From Funiculus sociatus GB2-C1 (GTDB lineage Bacteria; Cyanobacteriota; Cyanobacteriia; Cyanobacteriales; FACHB-T130), in assembly GCF_039962115.1 (NCBI RefSeq), contig NZ_JAMPKJ010000053.1, positions 1 through 40,401 of the forward strand: 40,401 nt of DNA, read 5' to 3'. The notes beneath the pieces are model-generated. The model saw nothing but the letters and a program-made list of their open reading frames with translations. It was not told where the DNA came from and did no database searches. Below, one piece after another: positions 16,807 to 25,052 of this stretch (position 1 is the stretch's first letter; every line of letters starts with the position of its first letter). The position numbers and the translations under genes were made by a program.

Positions 16807-17154
16807 ATGAAATATACCTTTGAAATTTTAGGTGTTTCTCCCGTTTTATACTTCTTCAACCACCAACAGGAAATAATTCAAAAAGACCCCAGCATTGGGG
16901 TGGAATATTTGGGAACCCCTAAATGCACTCTTGACGCTTTTTTAGAATCAGTCGAGGTTGTTCCGCCTAAGCGAGGCTGGGATTTAGAAGAAGTTTTAAA
17001 TACGGTAGTTGACTTCTGGGTGAACAATTCAGAAAATATCCAGTATTGGAACAAGCGGTTAAAGGATGCGGGAAGAGAGAATTTATTAGTTGCCAGAGTC
17101 GCTGATTTTAATTCCTTAAAGGCTGAATTTGAATCTTTGTTTGGGGAAATATAG
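16807..17154 (+). CDS. Small conserved hypothetical protein
   Basis: A 115-aa soluble protein. It begins MKYTFEILGVSPVLYFFNHQ and has an acidic, helix-rich C-terminal half (WDLEEVLNTVVDFWVNNSENIQYWNKRLKDAG is its clearest part). ATG at 16807 is chosen because AGGTG lies just before it; a GTG at 16798 would add three residues. I recognise no enzymatic motif; it reads like a small cyanobacterial protein of unknown role. Its last nine codons and the following DNA were tandemly duplicated (17128-17247), but the reading frame stops in the first copy, so the protein end is unchanged. Confidence 0.7.
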   Translation: MKYTFEILGVSPVLYFFNHQQEIIQKDPSIGVEYLGTPKCTLDAFLESVEVVPPKRGWDLEEVLNTVVDFWVNNSENIQYWNKRLKDAGRENLLVARVADFNSLKAEFESLFGEI

Positions 17155-17247
17155 ATGAACTAAACTGCCTTACTTTCTAAGTGGATGTTTGAATCTTTGT
17201 TTGGGGAAATATAGATGAACTAAGCTGCCTTACTTTCTAAGAGGATG
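17128..17247. repeat. Exact-period 60-bp tandem duplication
   Basis: Two copies (17128-17187 and 17188-17247) differ at only two positions (17164/17224 and 17182/17242). Each starts with TTTGAATCTTTG, the end of the small hypothetical gene. The second runs into the left end of MITE 1, which begins GAGGATG at 17241 and continues TTTGAAT. The first copy ends in GTGGATG, a one-base variant of the MITE terminus. Confidence 0.92.
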
Positions 17248-17355
17248 TTTGAATTATGTATGTAACTCTGAAATCTTAGATTTCTCCGCCAGCATCCCCA
17301 TAAATTGGGGGACTTGAAGCGGTAACGTTAGAAAAAACACTTTTTAAACATCCTC
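17241..17355. mobile_element. MITE-like element 1 (115 bp)
   Basis: Terminal inverted repeats GAGGATGTTT (left, 17241) and AAACATCCTC (right, to 17355) are flanked by TAA on both sides (17238-17240 and 17356-17358), a likely 3-bp target duplication. It carries no coding sequence. Ends and duplication size resemble MITE 2. A TNA duplication with GAG termini would fit an IS5-group (IS1031-like) parent transposase, which is not in the window. Confidence 0.7.
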
Positions 17356-17742
17356 TAAAGAATAATTGTAGGTTGAGTTTGTGGAAGCATCTGGGCGGAG
17401 TTTCTTAGGGGGCAGACAATAAAATAGAATTTCTTGCTAGGGCGCTAGGTTTTTGGACTCATCCCCTAACTTACGTGGGAGCGGAGTTTCTGGCGGATAA
17501 CACTTATCGCTATTCCCTGCCAAGTCGCTTCAACCAGAATTAAGCTGTAAGCATAAGCAAACAGCCATTACTAGCCAACGTATTCCTTTAATAATACAGA
17601 TGTACTAAACTGGGTTTTACCCAGTCCAGAGGTAAAAGCAGAAATGCTAAAGTCTTTGGTCAAGCGATCGCAACCGAGTTCTCGTGGAATACTTTGGCTT
17701 TCTCTTTTGGGCAGGCGATTGCACTGCCCCTACGACTCAAGA
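17356..17742. other. Intergenic region
   Basis: 387 bp after MITE 1 with a HIP1 site near 17664 and no gene I can support. Confidence 0.4.
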
Positions 17743-18141
17743 CTATTGTGGTGGCAACAATGCAATAATTTGCTCCACAAACAGTTGATGATCGACCACT
17801 GGTTTAGAAATGTAGCTATCGGCACCGCTTTGCTTAAGGAAATTTTCCCGATCTCCCTCCATAGCGTGAGCCGTAACCAGGATAATAGGCAAATTAGCCG
17901 TTTGGGGATCAGCTTTCAACATTTGGGTAATTTTTATGCCATCAACCGACTTACCTTGGTAAACACTGTGTGCCAAGGATACATCCATCAAAATAATGTC
18001 AGCTTCTCCGGACTGGGCAATTTGCATTACCTCTTCTACATTTTCGGTATGCTTAACTGCCAAGCCACCTCGCTTGCTCAGAATCTTAGAAAAAACCCGA
18101 GCATTAATCGGATCGTCTTCTACAATCAGAACGGTTTTCAT
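17743..18141 (-). CDS. Stand-alone response regulator receiver domain
   Basis: A 132-aa CheY/DivK-like single receiver. The acidic pocket is EDD in LIVEDDPINARV, the phospho-acceptor is Asp53 in ILMDVSLAH, the Thr is in LVTAHAMEG and the Lys in ISKPVVD. Compared with the usual spacing, the loop after Asp53 is longer by several residues (SLAHSVYQGKSVDGIKI), which should change the partner surface. ATG at 18141 is chosen because AAAGGA precedes it with eight-base spacing; an upstream in-frame start would add 15 residues. There is no output domain, so it acts by protein contact. It is divergent from the topoisomerase gene and no kinase is adjacent. Confidence 0.88.
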   Translation of the reverse strand: MKTVLIVEDDPINARVFSKILSKRGGLAVKHTENVEEVMQIAQSGEADIILMDVSLAHSVYQGKSVDGIKITQMLKADPQTANLPIILVTAHAMEGDRENFLKQSGADSYISKPVVDHQLFVEQIIALLPPQ

Positions 18142-18306
18142 CGAGTTTTTCCTTTCATTGGTGCTTTTGTGCAGAGCCGTGGTCATAACTGCGTTTCCAT
18201 CCTACTGTGAAAGGTTCTTTGTCACGTTGCCATTTGCTAAGCAATTTGTCATCAATCTCTAGATGCAAAAAAATTTTGTGTGTTCAGGAAATAGGAATTA
18301 AAACTC

Positions 18307-20823
18307 ATGGCGAAACAATTGAACCTGCTGGCGACTGGACAGATCATCCCCACGCCTCTACACGCGGAGATGCAACGGTCATATCTTGAATATGCCATGA
18401 GTGTGATTGTCGGGCGTGCCTTACCCGATGTCCGCGATGGATTAAAGCCAGTTCATCGGCGTATTTTGTATGCTATGCACGAACTGGGATTGACTCCAGA
18501 CCGCCCTTATCGCAAGTGCGCGAGGGTGGTGGGAGACGTTTTAGGCAAATATCACCCCCACGGCGACCAGTCGGTTTATGACGCTTTGGTGCGCCTGGTG
18601 CAAGATTTTTCCAGTCGCTATCCCCTACTAGCTGGTCATGGTAACTTTGGCTCGGTGGATAATGACCCACCAGCTGCTATGCGCTACACAGAGACGCGAC
18701 TAGCGGCGATTGGCAATGAAGCGCTTTTGAGCGAAATTGGTGAGGCAACAGTTGACTTTATTGGCAACTTTGACAACTCCCAACAGGAACCAACTGTACT
18801 GCCAGCACAGTTGCCAATTTTGTTACTCAATGGTTGCGCTGGAATTGCCGTAGGTATGGCGACTAATGTACCGCCGCACAACTTGGGTGAGGTGGTGGAT
18901 GGTTTAATTGCCCTTATCGATCGCCCTGATTTATCGGACGAAAAGTTATGGGAGCTGGTTCCGGGGCCAGATTTCCCTACTGGGGGCGAAATTATTGGCA
19001 CGGAGGGAATTAGAGAAGCTTACAGCACTGGGCGCGGTATTATCCCGGTGCGGGGAGTGGCGACAATTGAGGAAATGCCAGCCAGTCGCGGTCGCCGAGG
19101 GCGGACGGCGCTGGTGGTGACAGAGTTGCCTTTCCAGGTGAATAAAGCATCTTGGATTGAAAAGGTGGCGGAACTGGTCAATCATGGTCGAATCGAGGGC
19201 ATCGCCGATCTGCGGGATGAGAGCGATCGCGAGGGTATGCGCGTGGTGGTAGAACTGAAACGAGACGCCAACCCTCAAGATGTCCTCAGTAATCTCTACA
19301 AGCAAACTGCGCTGTGTACCAACTTTGGAGCGATTTTGCTGGCATTGGTAGACGGACAACCGCGCCAACTGACACTGCGCGAAATGTTGCACGAGTTTAT
19401 CAATTTCCGCGAACAAACCCTGACTCGGCAGTATAGTCACGAGTTAGGGGAGGCAGAAAGACGTCTCCACATTGTGCAAGGGTTGGTAGCATCTTTATCT
19501 CAGCTGGATGCTGTAATTGAAATTCTGAGAAATGCTCCCGATGGTAGCAGCGCGAAAATCTCCCTGCAAGAACGGTTGAACATCAGTGAAGTGCAGTCAG
19601 ATGCAATTCTGGCAATGCCAATGCGCCGCCTGACGGGGTTGGAGAGGCAAAACTTACAAGCTGAGTTTGAGCAACTTTCAGAGAGAATAGGAGTATTGCG
19701 GGTTTTACTAAGCGATCGCCATGAATTACTGAAAGCTTTGAAGAAAGATTTGCGAACTCTCAAACGTAAATTCGCAGATGCGCGTCGTACCAAAATAGTT
19801 GTCCCTCGTAAGTCGCGACAAACGGCTGAAACTAAAGAACGAAAAACTGACAAAAAAACCACAGCCGACAACCCACAACAAACAACAGACAATCCACAAC
19901 CCTTAGAAGAAGTTACTCTGGAATTTACCCGCCGGGGGTATGTGCGGCGACTGTCAAAAAGTGGAAATAAATCAGCGTCTGGTAAAGGTAACGGTGGAAG
20001 TCGTCCAGATGATTTTGTGGTGCAATTAGAGCAGACTGACACTACAGCAGAATTAATAGTTCTGACTGGTGGCGGCAAAGCTTACCCGGTCAAAGTTCGC
20101 GATATTCCGCCCACAACTGGACAGTCGCGAGGCACGCCACTCATAACATTGTTGTCTAGTTCTGCTCAAGCTGCTGCTGAAACAATTCTTTCCCATTTTG
20201 TCTTACCAAAAGATCCGGAAAACGCCGATTTAATTCTTTTGAGCAAACAGGGGAAAATTAAGCGTTTACCAATGGTAGAACTTGCTAATATTTCCGGTCG
20301 CGGCTTGACGATAATTAAATTGAAAGAAGATGATGAATTGAAGTATGTCAACCTGACTAAAAGCGGCGAACATTTAATTTTGGCAACTACTGGCGGACGC
20401 TTGCTCAAGGTGGAAGTTACTGAGGAACAGTTCCCGGCAATGGGACGGGCAACGATGGGAGTGCAAGCATCGCGTTTGCGGCGTGGTGAGCAAGTTGTCG
20501 GGTGTGTAACACTGCGTCCTGATGATAGTGTATTGCTGGTTTCTGGGTTGGGTTACGCTAAACGCTTGCCTGAAAATACTCTGAGATTGGGAAATTTGGG
20601 CGACATTGGAACTCAGGTGATGCAGTTTACTGATAAAACTGATGTTTTGCTGGGAATGGTACCAGCTAGAAAGGGAGAGGCGGTAATACTGCTGACGAAT
20701 CGAGAGCGAGTAGTGCGAAGTCCCATAGATTCAATCAGGTTTTGGGGGAAAGATGGGACAGGCGATCGCATTCTTCAACTCAGCGCTGACGAGAAAATCG
20801 TCAATGTAGTTATTGGTCAGTAG
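18307..20823 (+). CDS. gyrA: Type IIA topoisomerase subunit A (GyrA/ParC family)
   Basis: An 838-aa DNA-cleaving subunit that works with a GyrB/ParE ATPase to change DNA supercoiling or decatenate DNA. The breakage-reunion domain (about 1-495) has [21 protein letters not shown], the quinolone region [13 protein letters not shown] and catalytic Tyr127 in AAMRYTE. A Lys/Thr/Asn-rich linker (about 499-533) and a beta-pinwheel C-terminal domain follow. No QRRGGKG-like GyrA box is visible; the place is taken by a Ser/Gly/Lys stretch ([14 protein letters not shown]). Cyanobacteria often carry two such subunits, and this may be the ParC-like paralogue rather than the supercoiling GyrA. The symbol is therefore provisional. 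AGGA lies about ten bases before the ATG. Confidence 0.9.
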   Translation: MAKQLNLLATGQIIPTPLHAEMQRSYLEYAMSVIVGRALPDVRDGLKPVHRRILYAMHELGLTPDRPYRKCARVVGDVLGKYHPHGDQSVYDALVRLVQDFSSRYPLLAGHGNFGSVDNDPPAAMRYTETRLAAIGNEALLSEIGEATVDFIGNFDNSQQEPTVLPAQLPILLLNGCAGIAVGMATNVPPHNLGEVVDGLIALIDRPDLSDEKLWELVPGPDFPTGGEIIGTEGIREAYSTGRGIIPVRGVATIEEMPASRGRRGRTALVVTELPFQVNKASWIEKVAELVNHGRIEGIADLRDESDREGMRVVVELKRDANPQDVLSNLYKQTALCTNFGAILLALVDGQPRQLTLREMLHEFINFREQTLTRQYSHELGEAERRLHIVQGLVASLSQLDAVIEILRNAPDGSSAKISLQERLNISEVQSDAILAMPMRRLTGLERQNLQAEFEQLSERIGVLRVLLSDRHELLKALKKDLRTLKRKFADARRTKIVVPRKSRQTAETKERKTDKKTTADNPQQTTDNPQPLEEVTLEFTRRGYVRRLSKSGNKSASGKGNGGSRPDDFVVQLEQTDTTAELIVLTGGGKAYPVKVRDIPPTTGQSRGTPLITLLSSSAQAAAETILSHFVLPKDPENADLILLSKQGKIKRLPMVELANISGRGLTIIKLKEDDELKYVNLTKSGEHLILATTGGRLLKVEVTEEQFPAMGRATMGVQASRLRRGEQVVGCVTLRPDDSVLLVSGLGYAKRLPENTLRLGNLGDIGTQVMQFTDKTDVLLGMVPARKGEAVILLTNRERVVRSPIDSIRFWGKDGTGDRILQLSADEKIVNVVIGQ

Positions 20824-20853
20824 CTAATGGCTCATTGTTTTCTCTTTCCATTA

Positions 20854-21007
20854 GAGGATGTCTGAAAAGTCATCATCGAGACGCTTAGATGGTGGAGATC
20901 CCCCTTGTATCCCTCTTCTCAAGGGGGACTAAGACTTGATTCTCCCCTTTTTCTCTAGCGCAGCGGCTGGGAGGGATTAAATTAACTTTTGATTCTGGGA
21001 CATCCTC
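20854..21007. mobile_element. MITE-like element 2 (154 bp)
   Basis: Ends GAGGATGTC (20854) and GACATCCTC (to 21007) are inverted repeats. TTA flanks both sides (20851-20853 and 21008-21010) as a 3-bp target duplication. The left end continues TGAAAAGT, as does the right end of MITE 1 (TTAAAAAGTG in reverse). The inside holds a TCCCCCTTG/CAAGGGGGA hairpin (20899-20928) and no gene. It sits between gyrA and the convergent FAD gene. Confidence 0.75.
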
Positions 21008-21032
21008 TTAGCTATTAGTTATTGAGCCATAA

Positions 21033-22280
21033 CTAATTAACATGAGCAGGCAAAATCCCGAAGGCTATTAATCGCGCCGGAAGGTCGCGTAAAATCGGCA
21101 AGCGGAGAATCGCTGGCAGTTTAAATTGCCGATTGGGATCGATCGCCGGGGCGATAATTTGCTTCTGGGCAAAAGACTGAAATGCCTGTATAGTTCGTGT
21201 CGGTAACTCGCGCCGACGCTGCACCGCCGCTAAATCGCTCAGTTTTAACTGCTCCGTCCTCAGCGGCTTACTCAGTACATTTGCCGCTACAACTGCATCT
21301 TGAATGGCGTAGTTGATACCAACTCCCCCGACAGGCGACATTACGTGAGCAGCGTCACCGATGAGCAGCAGCCCTGGACGATACCAACGCTTTAAGCGAC
21401 TCGACTCGACACTGAGAAAGGCAATCTGCGACCAGTCGTGAAGATGCTGCACGCGATCGCTAAATTCTGGCACCACCTCTACAATTGCTTCTCGCAGCGC
21501 CTCCAGACCCGCAGCCCGAATCTGCTGGTAGCCACCTTTGGGGATGACATACGCAACTTGCCAGGTGTCGGAACGGTCAAGCATAGCCACTATCTTACCG
21601 CTACCAATGCGACCCATCAGACCCTCTAGGTCTTCTGGATGACGCGGTAAGCGGAACCAGAGGACATCCATCGGGGGTGAGGTGCTGATAGCTTCAAAGC
21701 CAGCCAGTTGACGCATTTTGGAGTGGCGACCGTCCGCGCCGACTGTAAGACGCGATCGCACTTCGTGCCAGCCACCGTGTCCCCGATATCGCACGCCCCG
21801 AATCTCACCATCTTCTTCAACTAGCTCCTGCACGTTTGCACCCAGCACCAGCACAAAGTTAGGGTAACGTTTTGCCTCCTCCACGATCAATTCCAAGAAT
21901 CGCACCTGCGGCATTATCGTAATGTACGGGTAGGGAGTCTTGAGGCGACTGAAGTCGGCAAGCGTTAGCGAACCTGACGGGGTAATAATGCTCATTTGAC
22001 GAATTTTGGTGTGAGGTAGCTGGAGCAAACGGTCAGCTAGTCCCAGTTGTTCCATAATCTCCATACTTGAAGAGTGAAGTGTATCCCCCCGGAAGTCGCG
22101 ATCAAAGTCTTTGTGCGCCTCCAGCAGCATCACCCCAATCCCAAGACGCGCCATAAGTAGCGCCAGAACAGCACCCGCAGGCCCCCCACCTACGATGCAG
22201 CAATCTGTCTGCTGTACATCTATTACTTCGTAGGTTTTGGTTGTTTCCTGATTCTGAGTGGATGTTGTGTTGATAGTCAT
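21033..22280 (-). CDS. FAD-dependent monooxygenase (PHBH/UbiH type)
   Basis: A 415-aa class A flavoprotein monooxygenase-like enzyme. The dinucleotide motif is at residues about 27-40 (CCIVGGGPAGAVLALL) and the second FAD motif, GDAAHVMSPVGGVGIN, near 300. The DG motif is in VGADGRHSKMRQ. It probably hydroxylates an aromatic or polycyclic substrate with NAD(P)H and oxygen, or acts as a related oxidoreductase. AAGGAG lies eight bases before the ATG. Upstream, between it and the TetR gene on the same strand, is the 21-bp operator also found before the TetR gene. The pairing suggests inducible detoxification or modification of the TetR ligand. Confidence 0.9.
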   Translation of the reverse strand: MTINTTSTQNQETTKTYEVIDVQQTDCCIVGGGPAGAVLALLMARLGIGVMLLEAHKDFDRDFRGDTLHSSSMEIMEQLGLADRLLQLPHTKIRQMSIITPSGSLTLADFSRLKTPYPYITIMPQVRFLELIVEEAKRYPNFVLVLGANVQELVEEDGEIRGVRYRGHGGWHEVRSRLTVGADGRHSKMRQLAGFEAISTSPPMDVLWFRLPRHPEDLEGLMGRIGSGKIVAMLDRSDTWQVAYVIPKGGYQQIRAAGLEALREAIVEVVPEFSDRVQHLHDWSQIAFLSVESSRLKRWYRPGLLLIGDAAHVMSPVGGVGINYAIQDAVVAANVLSKPLRTEQLKLSDLAAVQRRRELPTRTIQAFQSFAQKQIIAPAIDPNRQFKLPAILRLPILRDLPARLIAFGILPAHVN

Positions 22281-22295
22281 AAAAACAACTCCTTC

Positions 22296-22316
22296 TTGAT
22301 TGACTGATTAATCAAT
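22296..22316. promoter_or_regulatory. TetR operator upstream of the FAD monooxygenase gene
   Basis: TTGATTGACTGATTAATCAA followed by T; identical over 21 bp to 23028-23048. The core TGATTAATCA is a perfect 10-bp palindrome. It lies directly upstream of the Shine-Dalgarno sequence of the FAD gene, a position where a bound repressor would block transcription. Confidence 0.75.
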
Positions 22317-22376
22317 AAATAGTTAGGAGTGAGGGATTCATAACTCGTAGCTTTTAACTCCTAACTCTTAACGCTC

Positions 22377-23018
22377 CTATTCCCCATATCCTTTTACAGG
22401 ATTGCCTTTTTCCATGCCCCACAAAAAAACTTCAACCACAGTCGTCGCCATCGTCTGCGGGCTTAAATCCTGGGCATCAGGCTGTGGAAAAACCTCTCGC
22501 GAAAGAACGTAAGCGATCAAAGGGCCAATGAAACATCGTGCTGCTGCCCCTGGATTCATGGTTTGCAGCACACCTGCATCCATCTGCTTTTCTAGATAAC
22601 GAGTTAAGAAGGCAAAACCGCGCCCAGGCCCAATGGTATTAATCATTTCAGCAACCAAAGGGCGGCGAGTTGCTTCACCTAACATCAGCTTCATCAGCGC
22701 GATCGCAGTGGGATTATCCACTATCTTGAGAAACGTGCTGGCAAAGAGGGTAAGCGTTTCCTGCGGTGGTTTGGTCATCATCTCTTCGCTGTGGGTGAGT
22801 AATTGCAGCAAAGGGATGCGTTGTTGTACTACCTGCTGGAACAGGTCGCTTTTATCCTTGAAGTAGTGGTAAATCAGACCAGGTGAGCCAATCTGAGAGG
22901 CTTGGGCAATATCTTTGTTGGTCGCCTTCTCAAAGCCTTTGCTGGCAAAGACTTCCAAAGCACCGTCAATAATCTGCTGTCGCCGACTCTCAAAGTCTTG
23001 CTCATCCCGTGCAGGCAT
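22377..23018 (-). CDS. TetR/AcrR-family repressor
   Basis: A 213-aa regulator. The N-terminal helix-turn-helix (RQQIIDGALEVFASKGFEKA, then TNKDIAQASQIGSPGLIYHYFKDK) ends at about residue 60. The rest is a helical ligand-binding and dimerisation domain; the C-terminal half (AARCFIGPLIAYVLSREVF) resembles the TetR_C group. The gene is directly upstream of the FAD monooxygenase on the same strand (96 bp between). Its own start is nine bases from the 21-bp operator, so autoregulation is expected. Whether both genes share one transcript or have separate promoters at the two operators cannot be seen. Confidence 0.92.
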   Translation of the reverse strand: MPARDEQDFESRRQQIIDGALEVFASKGFEKATNKDIAQASQIGSPGLIYHYFKDKSDLFQQVVQQRIPLLQLLTHSEEMMTKPPQETLTLFASTFLKIVDNPTAIALMKLMLGEATRRPLVAEMINTIGPGRGFAFLTRYLEKQMDAGVLQTMNPGAAARCFIGPLIAYVLSREVFPQPDAQDLSPQTMATTVVEVFLWGMEKGNPVKGYGE

Positions 23019-23027
23019 GGTTCAATA

Positions 23028-23048
23028 TTGATTGACTGATTAATCAAT
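23028..23048. promoter_or_regulatory. TetR operator upstream of the TetR gene
   Basis: The same 21-bp sequence as at 22296-22316. Here the dyad extends further, TGATTGA (23029-23035) to TCAATCA (23044-23050) with an eight-base spacer, a size typical of TetR dimer sites. Confidence 0.78.
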
Positions 23049-23335
23049 CATAAGCTAGCAGATAGCTAATAGCAAGCTTAAGCAGGATCTTTATTTTCGA
23101 TTTAGATTTTATTTAGCTGTTGGGTAGGCAATGGGGGTAATACGGCTCGGATAAGCCCACAGGCTAAAGGGTGCGGCTACTGTTAACTGTAGGCGATAGG
23201 GGTTAATAGCCTACCTCAACGGCTTAGAAGAGTGTTATACGTTACCAGTTGGCACATCCAATCAATGTGCAACGCTGATTGTTGCGCTGCTTTGTAAGTA
23301 ACCGAGAATAGATTGGTAGTGGATATTGATTTATC

Positions 23336-24634
23336 GTGGCAAAAGTTGTTATAGAGAACGTTTACAAAAGCTTTTCCGTTCGTAAAGGGGAAGTTGTCGC
23401 ACCAGTAACGGCAGAAATGCTGACATCAGTAGATGAAGCAGACAAGTCTTCGCCCACTGGAAATACGAATGTCTTGCGACGGATTCATCTGACGGTGGAA
23501 GATGGTGAGTTTATGGTGTTGGTGGGGCCTTCTGGTTGCGGCAAAAGTACCCTGTTAAGGATTATTGCCGGACTCGAAGAGTTGACTGGCGGCAATATCT
23601 GGGTAGGCGACTCCTTGGTGAACGACTTACCGCCGAAGGAACGAGACATCGCGATGGTGTTTCAAAGCTACGCCCTCTATCCCCACATGACGGTTTATGA
23701 CAACATCGCCTTTGGATTGCGACGCACAGGGAGAGGGGGAGAAGGGGAGAAAAACCCTTTACTCACTCCTAAGTCTTCTTTGCCAATTTGGGCGGAAAAT
23801 CTGTTGGTGGAGATGACGCGATCGCTTCCTAAACATCTTCGCTACATACCCGAACGCGAGAAAGCGATTAATGAGCAGGTACGGACGGTTGCTCAATTGT
23901 TGCAAATTGAGCCACTCTTAAACAGGTTGCCAAAACAACTATCGGGAGGACAAAAGCAGCGAGTTGCATTGGGACGAGCGATCGCGCGTAACCCCCAAGT
24001 GTTTTTGATGGACGAACCCCTATCTAACTTAGATGCTAAACTCCGGGCGGAAACTCGGGCCCAAATTGTCAAGCTTCAGCGACAACTAGGTACGACAACA
24101 ATATACGTCACCCACGACCAAACTGAAGCGATGACGATGGGCGATCGCATTGCGGTGATGAATCACGGTAAAATCCAGCAAATCGCCGCACCTTTGGAAA
24201 TTTACAACCATCCTGCTAACCGCTTTGTGGCGGAATTCATCGGTTCTCCGCCGATGAATTTTCTCCCAGTACAGGTGAAAGCCCCTTTGTTAATTACCCA
24301 TTCTCAGTTTCGCCTCACCTTACCTGATATTTGGGCATCGACACTGCAAAAATACGACACGCGATCGCTTACTTTAGGCATCCGTCCCGAACACTTAAGT
24401 ATCGGCGTTCCCGCCCCTAAAAATCTACAGGTGCGAGTTGATTTGGTGGAAGCACTAGGCAACGAAACTTATTTATCTGTAACTTTGCTTGATTCACCCA
24501 CCACATCTCCCTTACAAGTCCGAATCCCACCAGATAAAGAGGTGAAAATAGGCGATCGTTTGTGGTTATCCTTAACACCAGAAAAAATTCATTTCTTCGA
24601 TCCACAAACTGGCATGGCAATCACCTCGCGTTAG
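23336..24634 (+). CDS. ABC transporter ATP-binding protein, CUT1/UgpC-MsmX type
   Basis: A 432-aa ATPase starting with GTG. Walker A (GPSGCGKSTLLRI) is near residue 64, the Q loop in VFQSYALYPHMTVYDN, the signature LSGGQKQRVALGRAIARNP, Walker B FLMDEPLSNLDAK and the switch His in YVTHDQTEAM. A C-terminal TOBE-type regulatory domain follows. Such ATPases energise sugar or polyol-phosphate importers. No permease or binding protein is adjacent, so it may serve several importers. Two insertions lengthen it: about 25 residues after the first strand, and about residues 131-170 after NIAFGLRR. The second begins with TGRGGEGE, encoded by a G-rich heptamer repeat. A perfect hairpin overlaps the stop codon. 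Confidence 0.92.
   Translation: MAKVVIENVYKSFSVRKGEVVAPVTAEMLTSVDEADKSSPTGNTNVLRRIHLTVEDGEFMVLVGPSGCGKSTLLRIIAGLEELTGGNIWVGDSLVNDLPPKERDIAMVFQSYALYPHMTVYDNIAFGLRRTGRGGEGEKNPLLTPKSSLPIWAENLLVEMTRSLPKHLRYIPEREKAINEQVRTVAQLLQIEPLLNRLPKQLSGGQKQRVALGRAIARNPQVFLMDEPLSNLDAKLRAETRAQIVKLQRQLGTTTIYVTHDQTEAMTMGDRIAVMNHGKIQQIAAPLEIYNHPANRFVAEFIGSPPMNFLPVQVKAPLLITHSQFRLTLPDIWASTLQKYDTRSLTLGIRPEHLSIGVPAPKNLQVRVDLVEALGNETYLSVTLLDSPTTSPLQVRIPPDKEVKIGDRLWLSLTPEKIHFFDPQTGMAITSR
23729..23749. repeat. G-rich heptamer tract inside the ABC ATPase gene
   Basis: Three 7-base units (GGGAGAG, GGGGAGA, AGGGGAG) are translated as GRGGEGE (about residues 132-138) at the start of an insertion between the Q loop and the signature motif. 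Confidence 0.65.
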
Positions 24635-24673
24635 TAATGAGTCATTAGCAATGAGCTAATGACTCATTACTAA
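24631..24673 (+). terminator. Hairpin overlapping the ABC ATPase stop codon
   Basis: TTAGTAATGAGTCATTAG (24631-24648) pairs perfectly, 18 bp, with 24656-24673 around a seven-base loop. The stop TAG (24632-24634) is in the left arm. There is no strong U tract, so a role in 3'-end processing or termination is only likely. Confidence 0.6.
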
Positions 24674-24702
24674 CTTTATTACCATTAGCTATTGATTAAC
24701 TT

Positions 24703-24891
24703 ATGACACTAATAAACGCCCGCAATTTATCTATAGACGATGTTCATCGTATTTTAAGATTTCAAGAGCAGTACAACGGATCATTCACACCTTTATTATC
24801 GCTAGAAACTCTGACAGAATTTGAACACCAAGAACTTGTACAAATTAGAAATGACCTTTAGCACTACCTATCAGTAGGAAAAGTCTTATAA
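24703..24891 (+). pseudogene. Decayed 5' fragment of a larger gene
   Basis: From ATG at 24703 the frame encodes 52 residues (TLINARNLSIDDVHRILRFQ, then EQYNGSFTPLLSLETLTEFE) to a TAG at 24859. In the same frame HYLSVGKVL follows to a TAA at 24889, and GQVK after it. This resembles the N-terminus of a cyanobacterial family I associate with restriction-endonuclease-like (HsdR_N/PD-(D/E)XK) proteins, where RNDF.HYLSVGKVLEGQVK would run through. That match is from memory and uncertain. Two stops and the missing remainder suggest a dead fragment. It could alternatively be a true 52-aa gene. Confidence 0.45.
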
Positions 24892-25052
24892 GGACAAGTA
24901 AAGAGATGCTCCCAACCCAACAAAACTAATATTAGCTTTGGGTTTAATTACCTCAAACGCCACGCCCCTCAACGCGGGGAACCCGCGCACGGGGGGGGCT
25001 CCCCAACCTACTTGCTTCTACAAATTTGGTAATTTAATCCTGTGCCTGGTTT

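Noticed and set aside
18946-19440. 164-codon frame antisense to gyrA
   Set aside because: The region encodes conserved topoisomerase core on the plus strand; the antisense frame is a by-product of codon bias.
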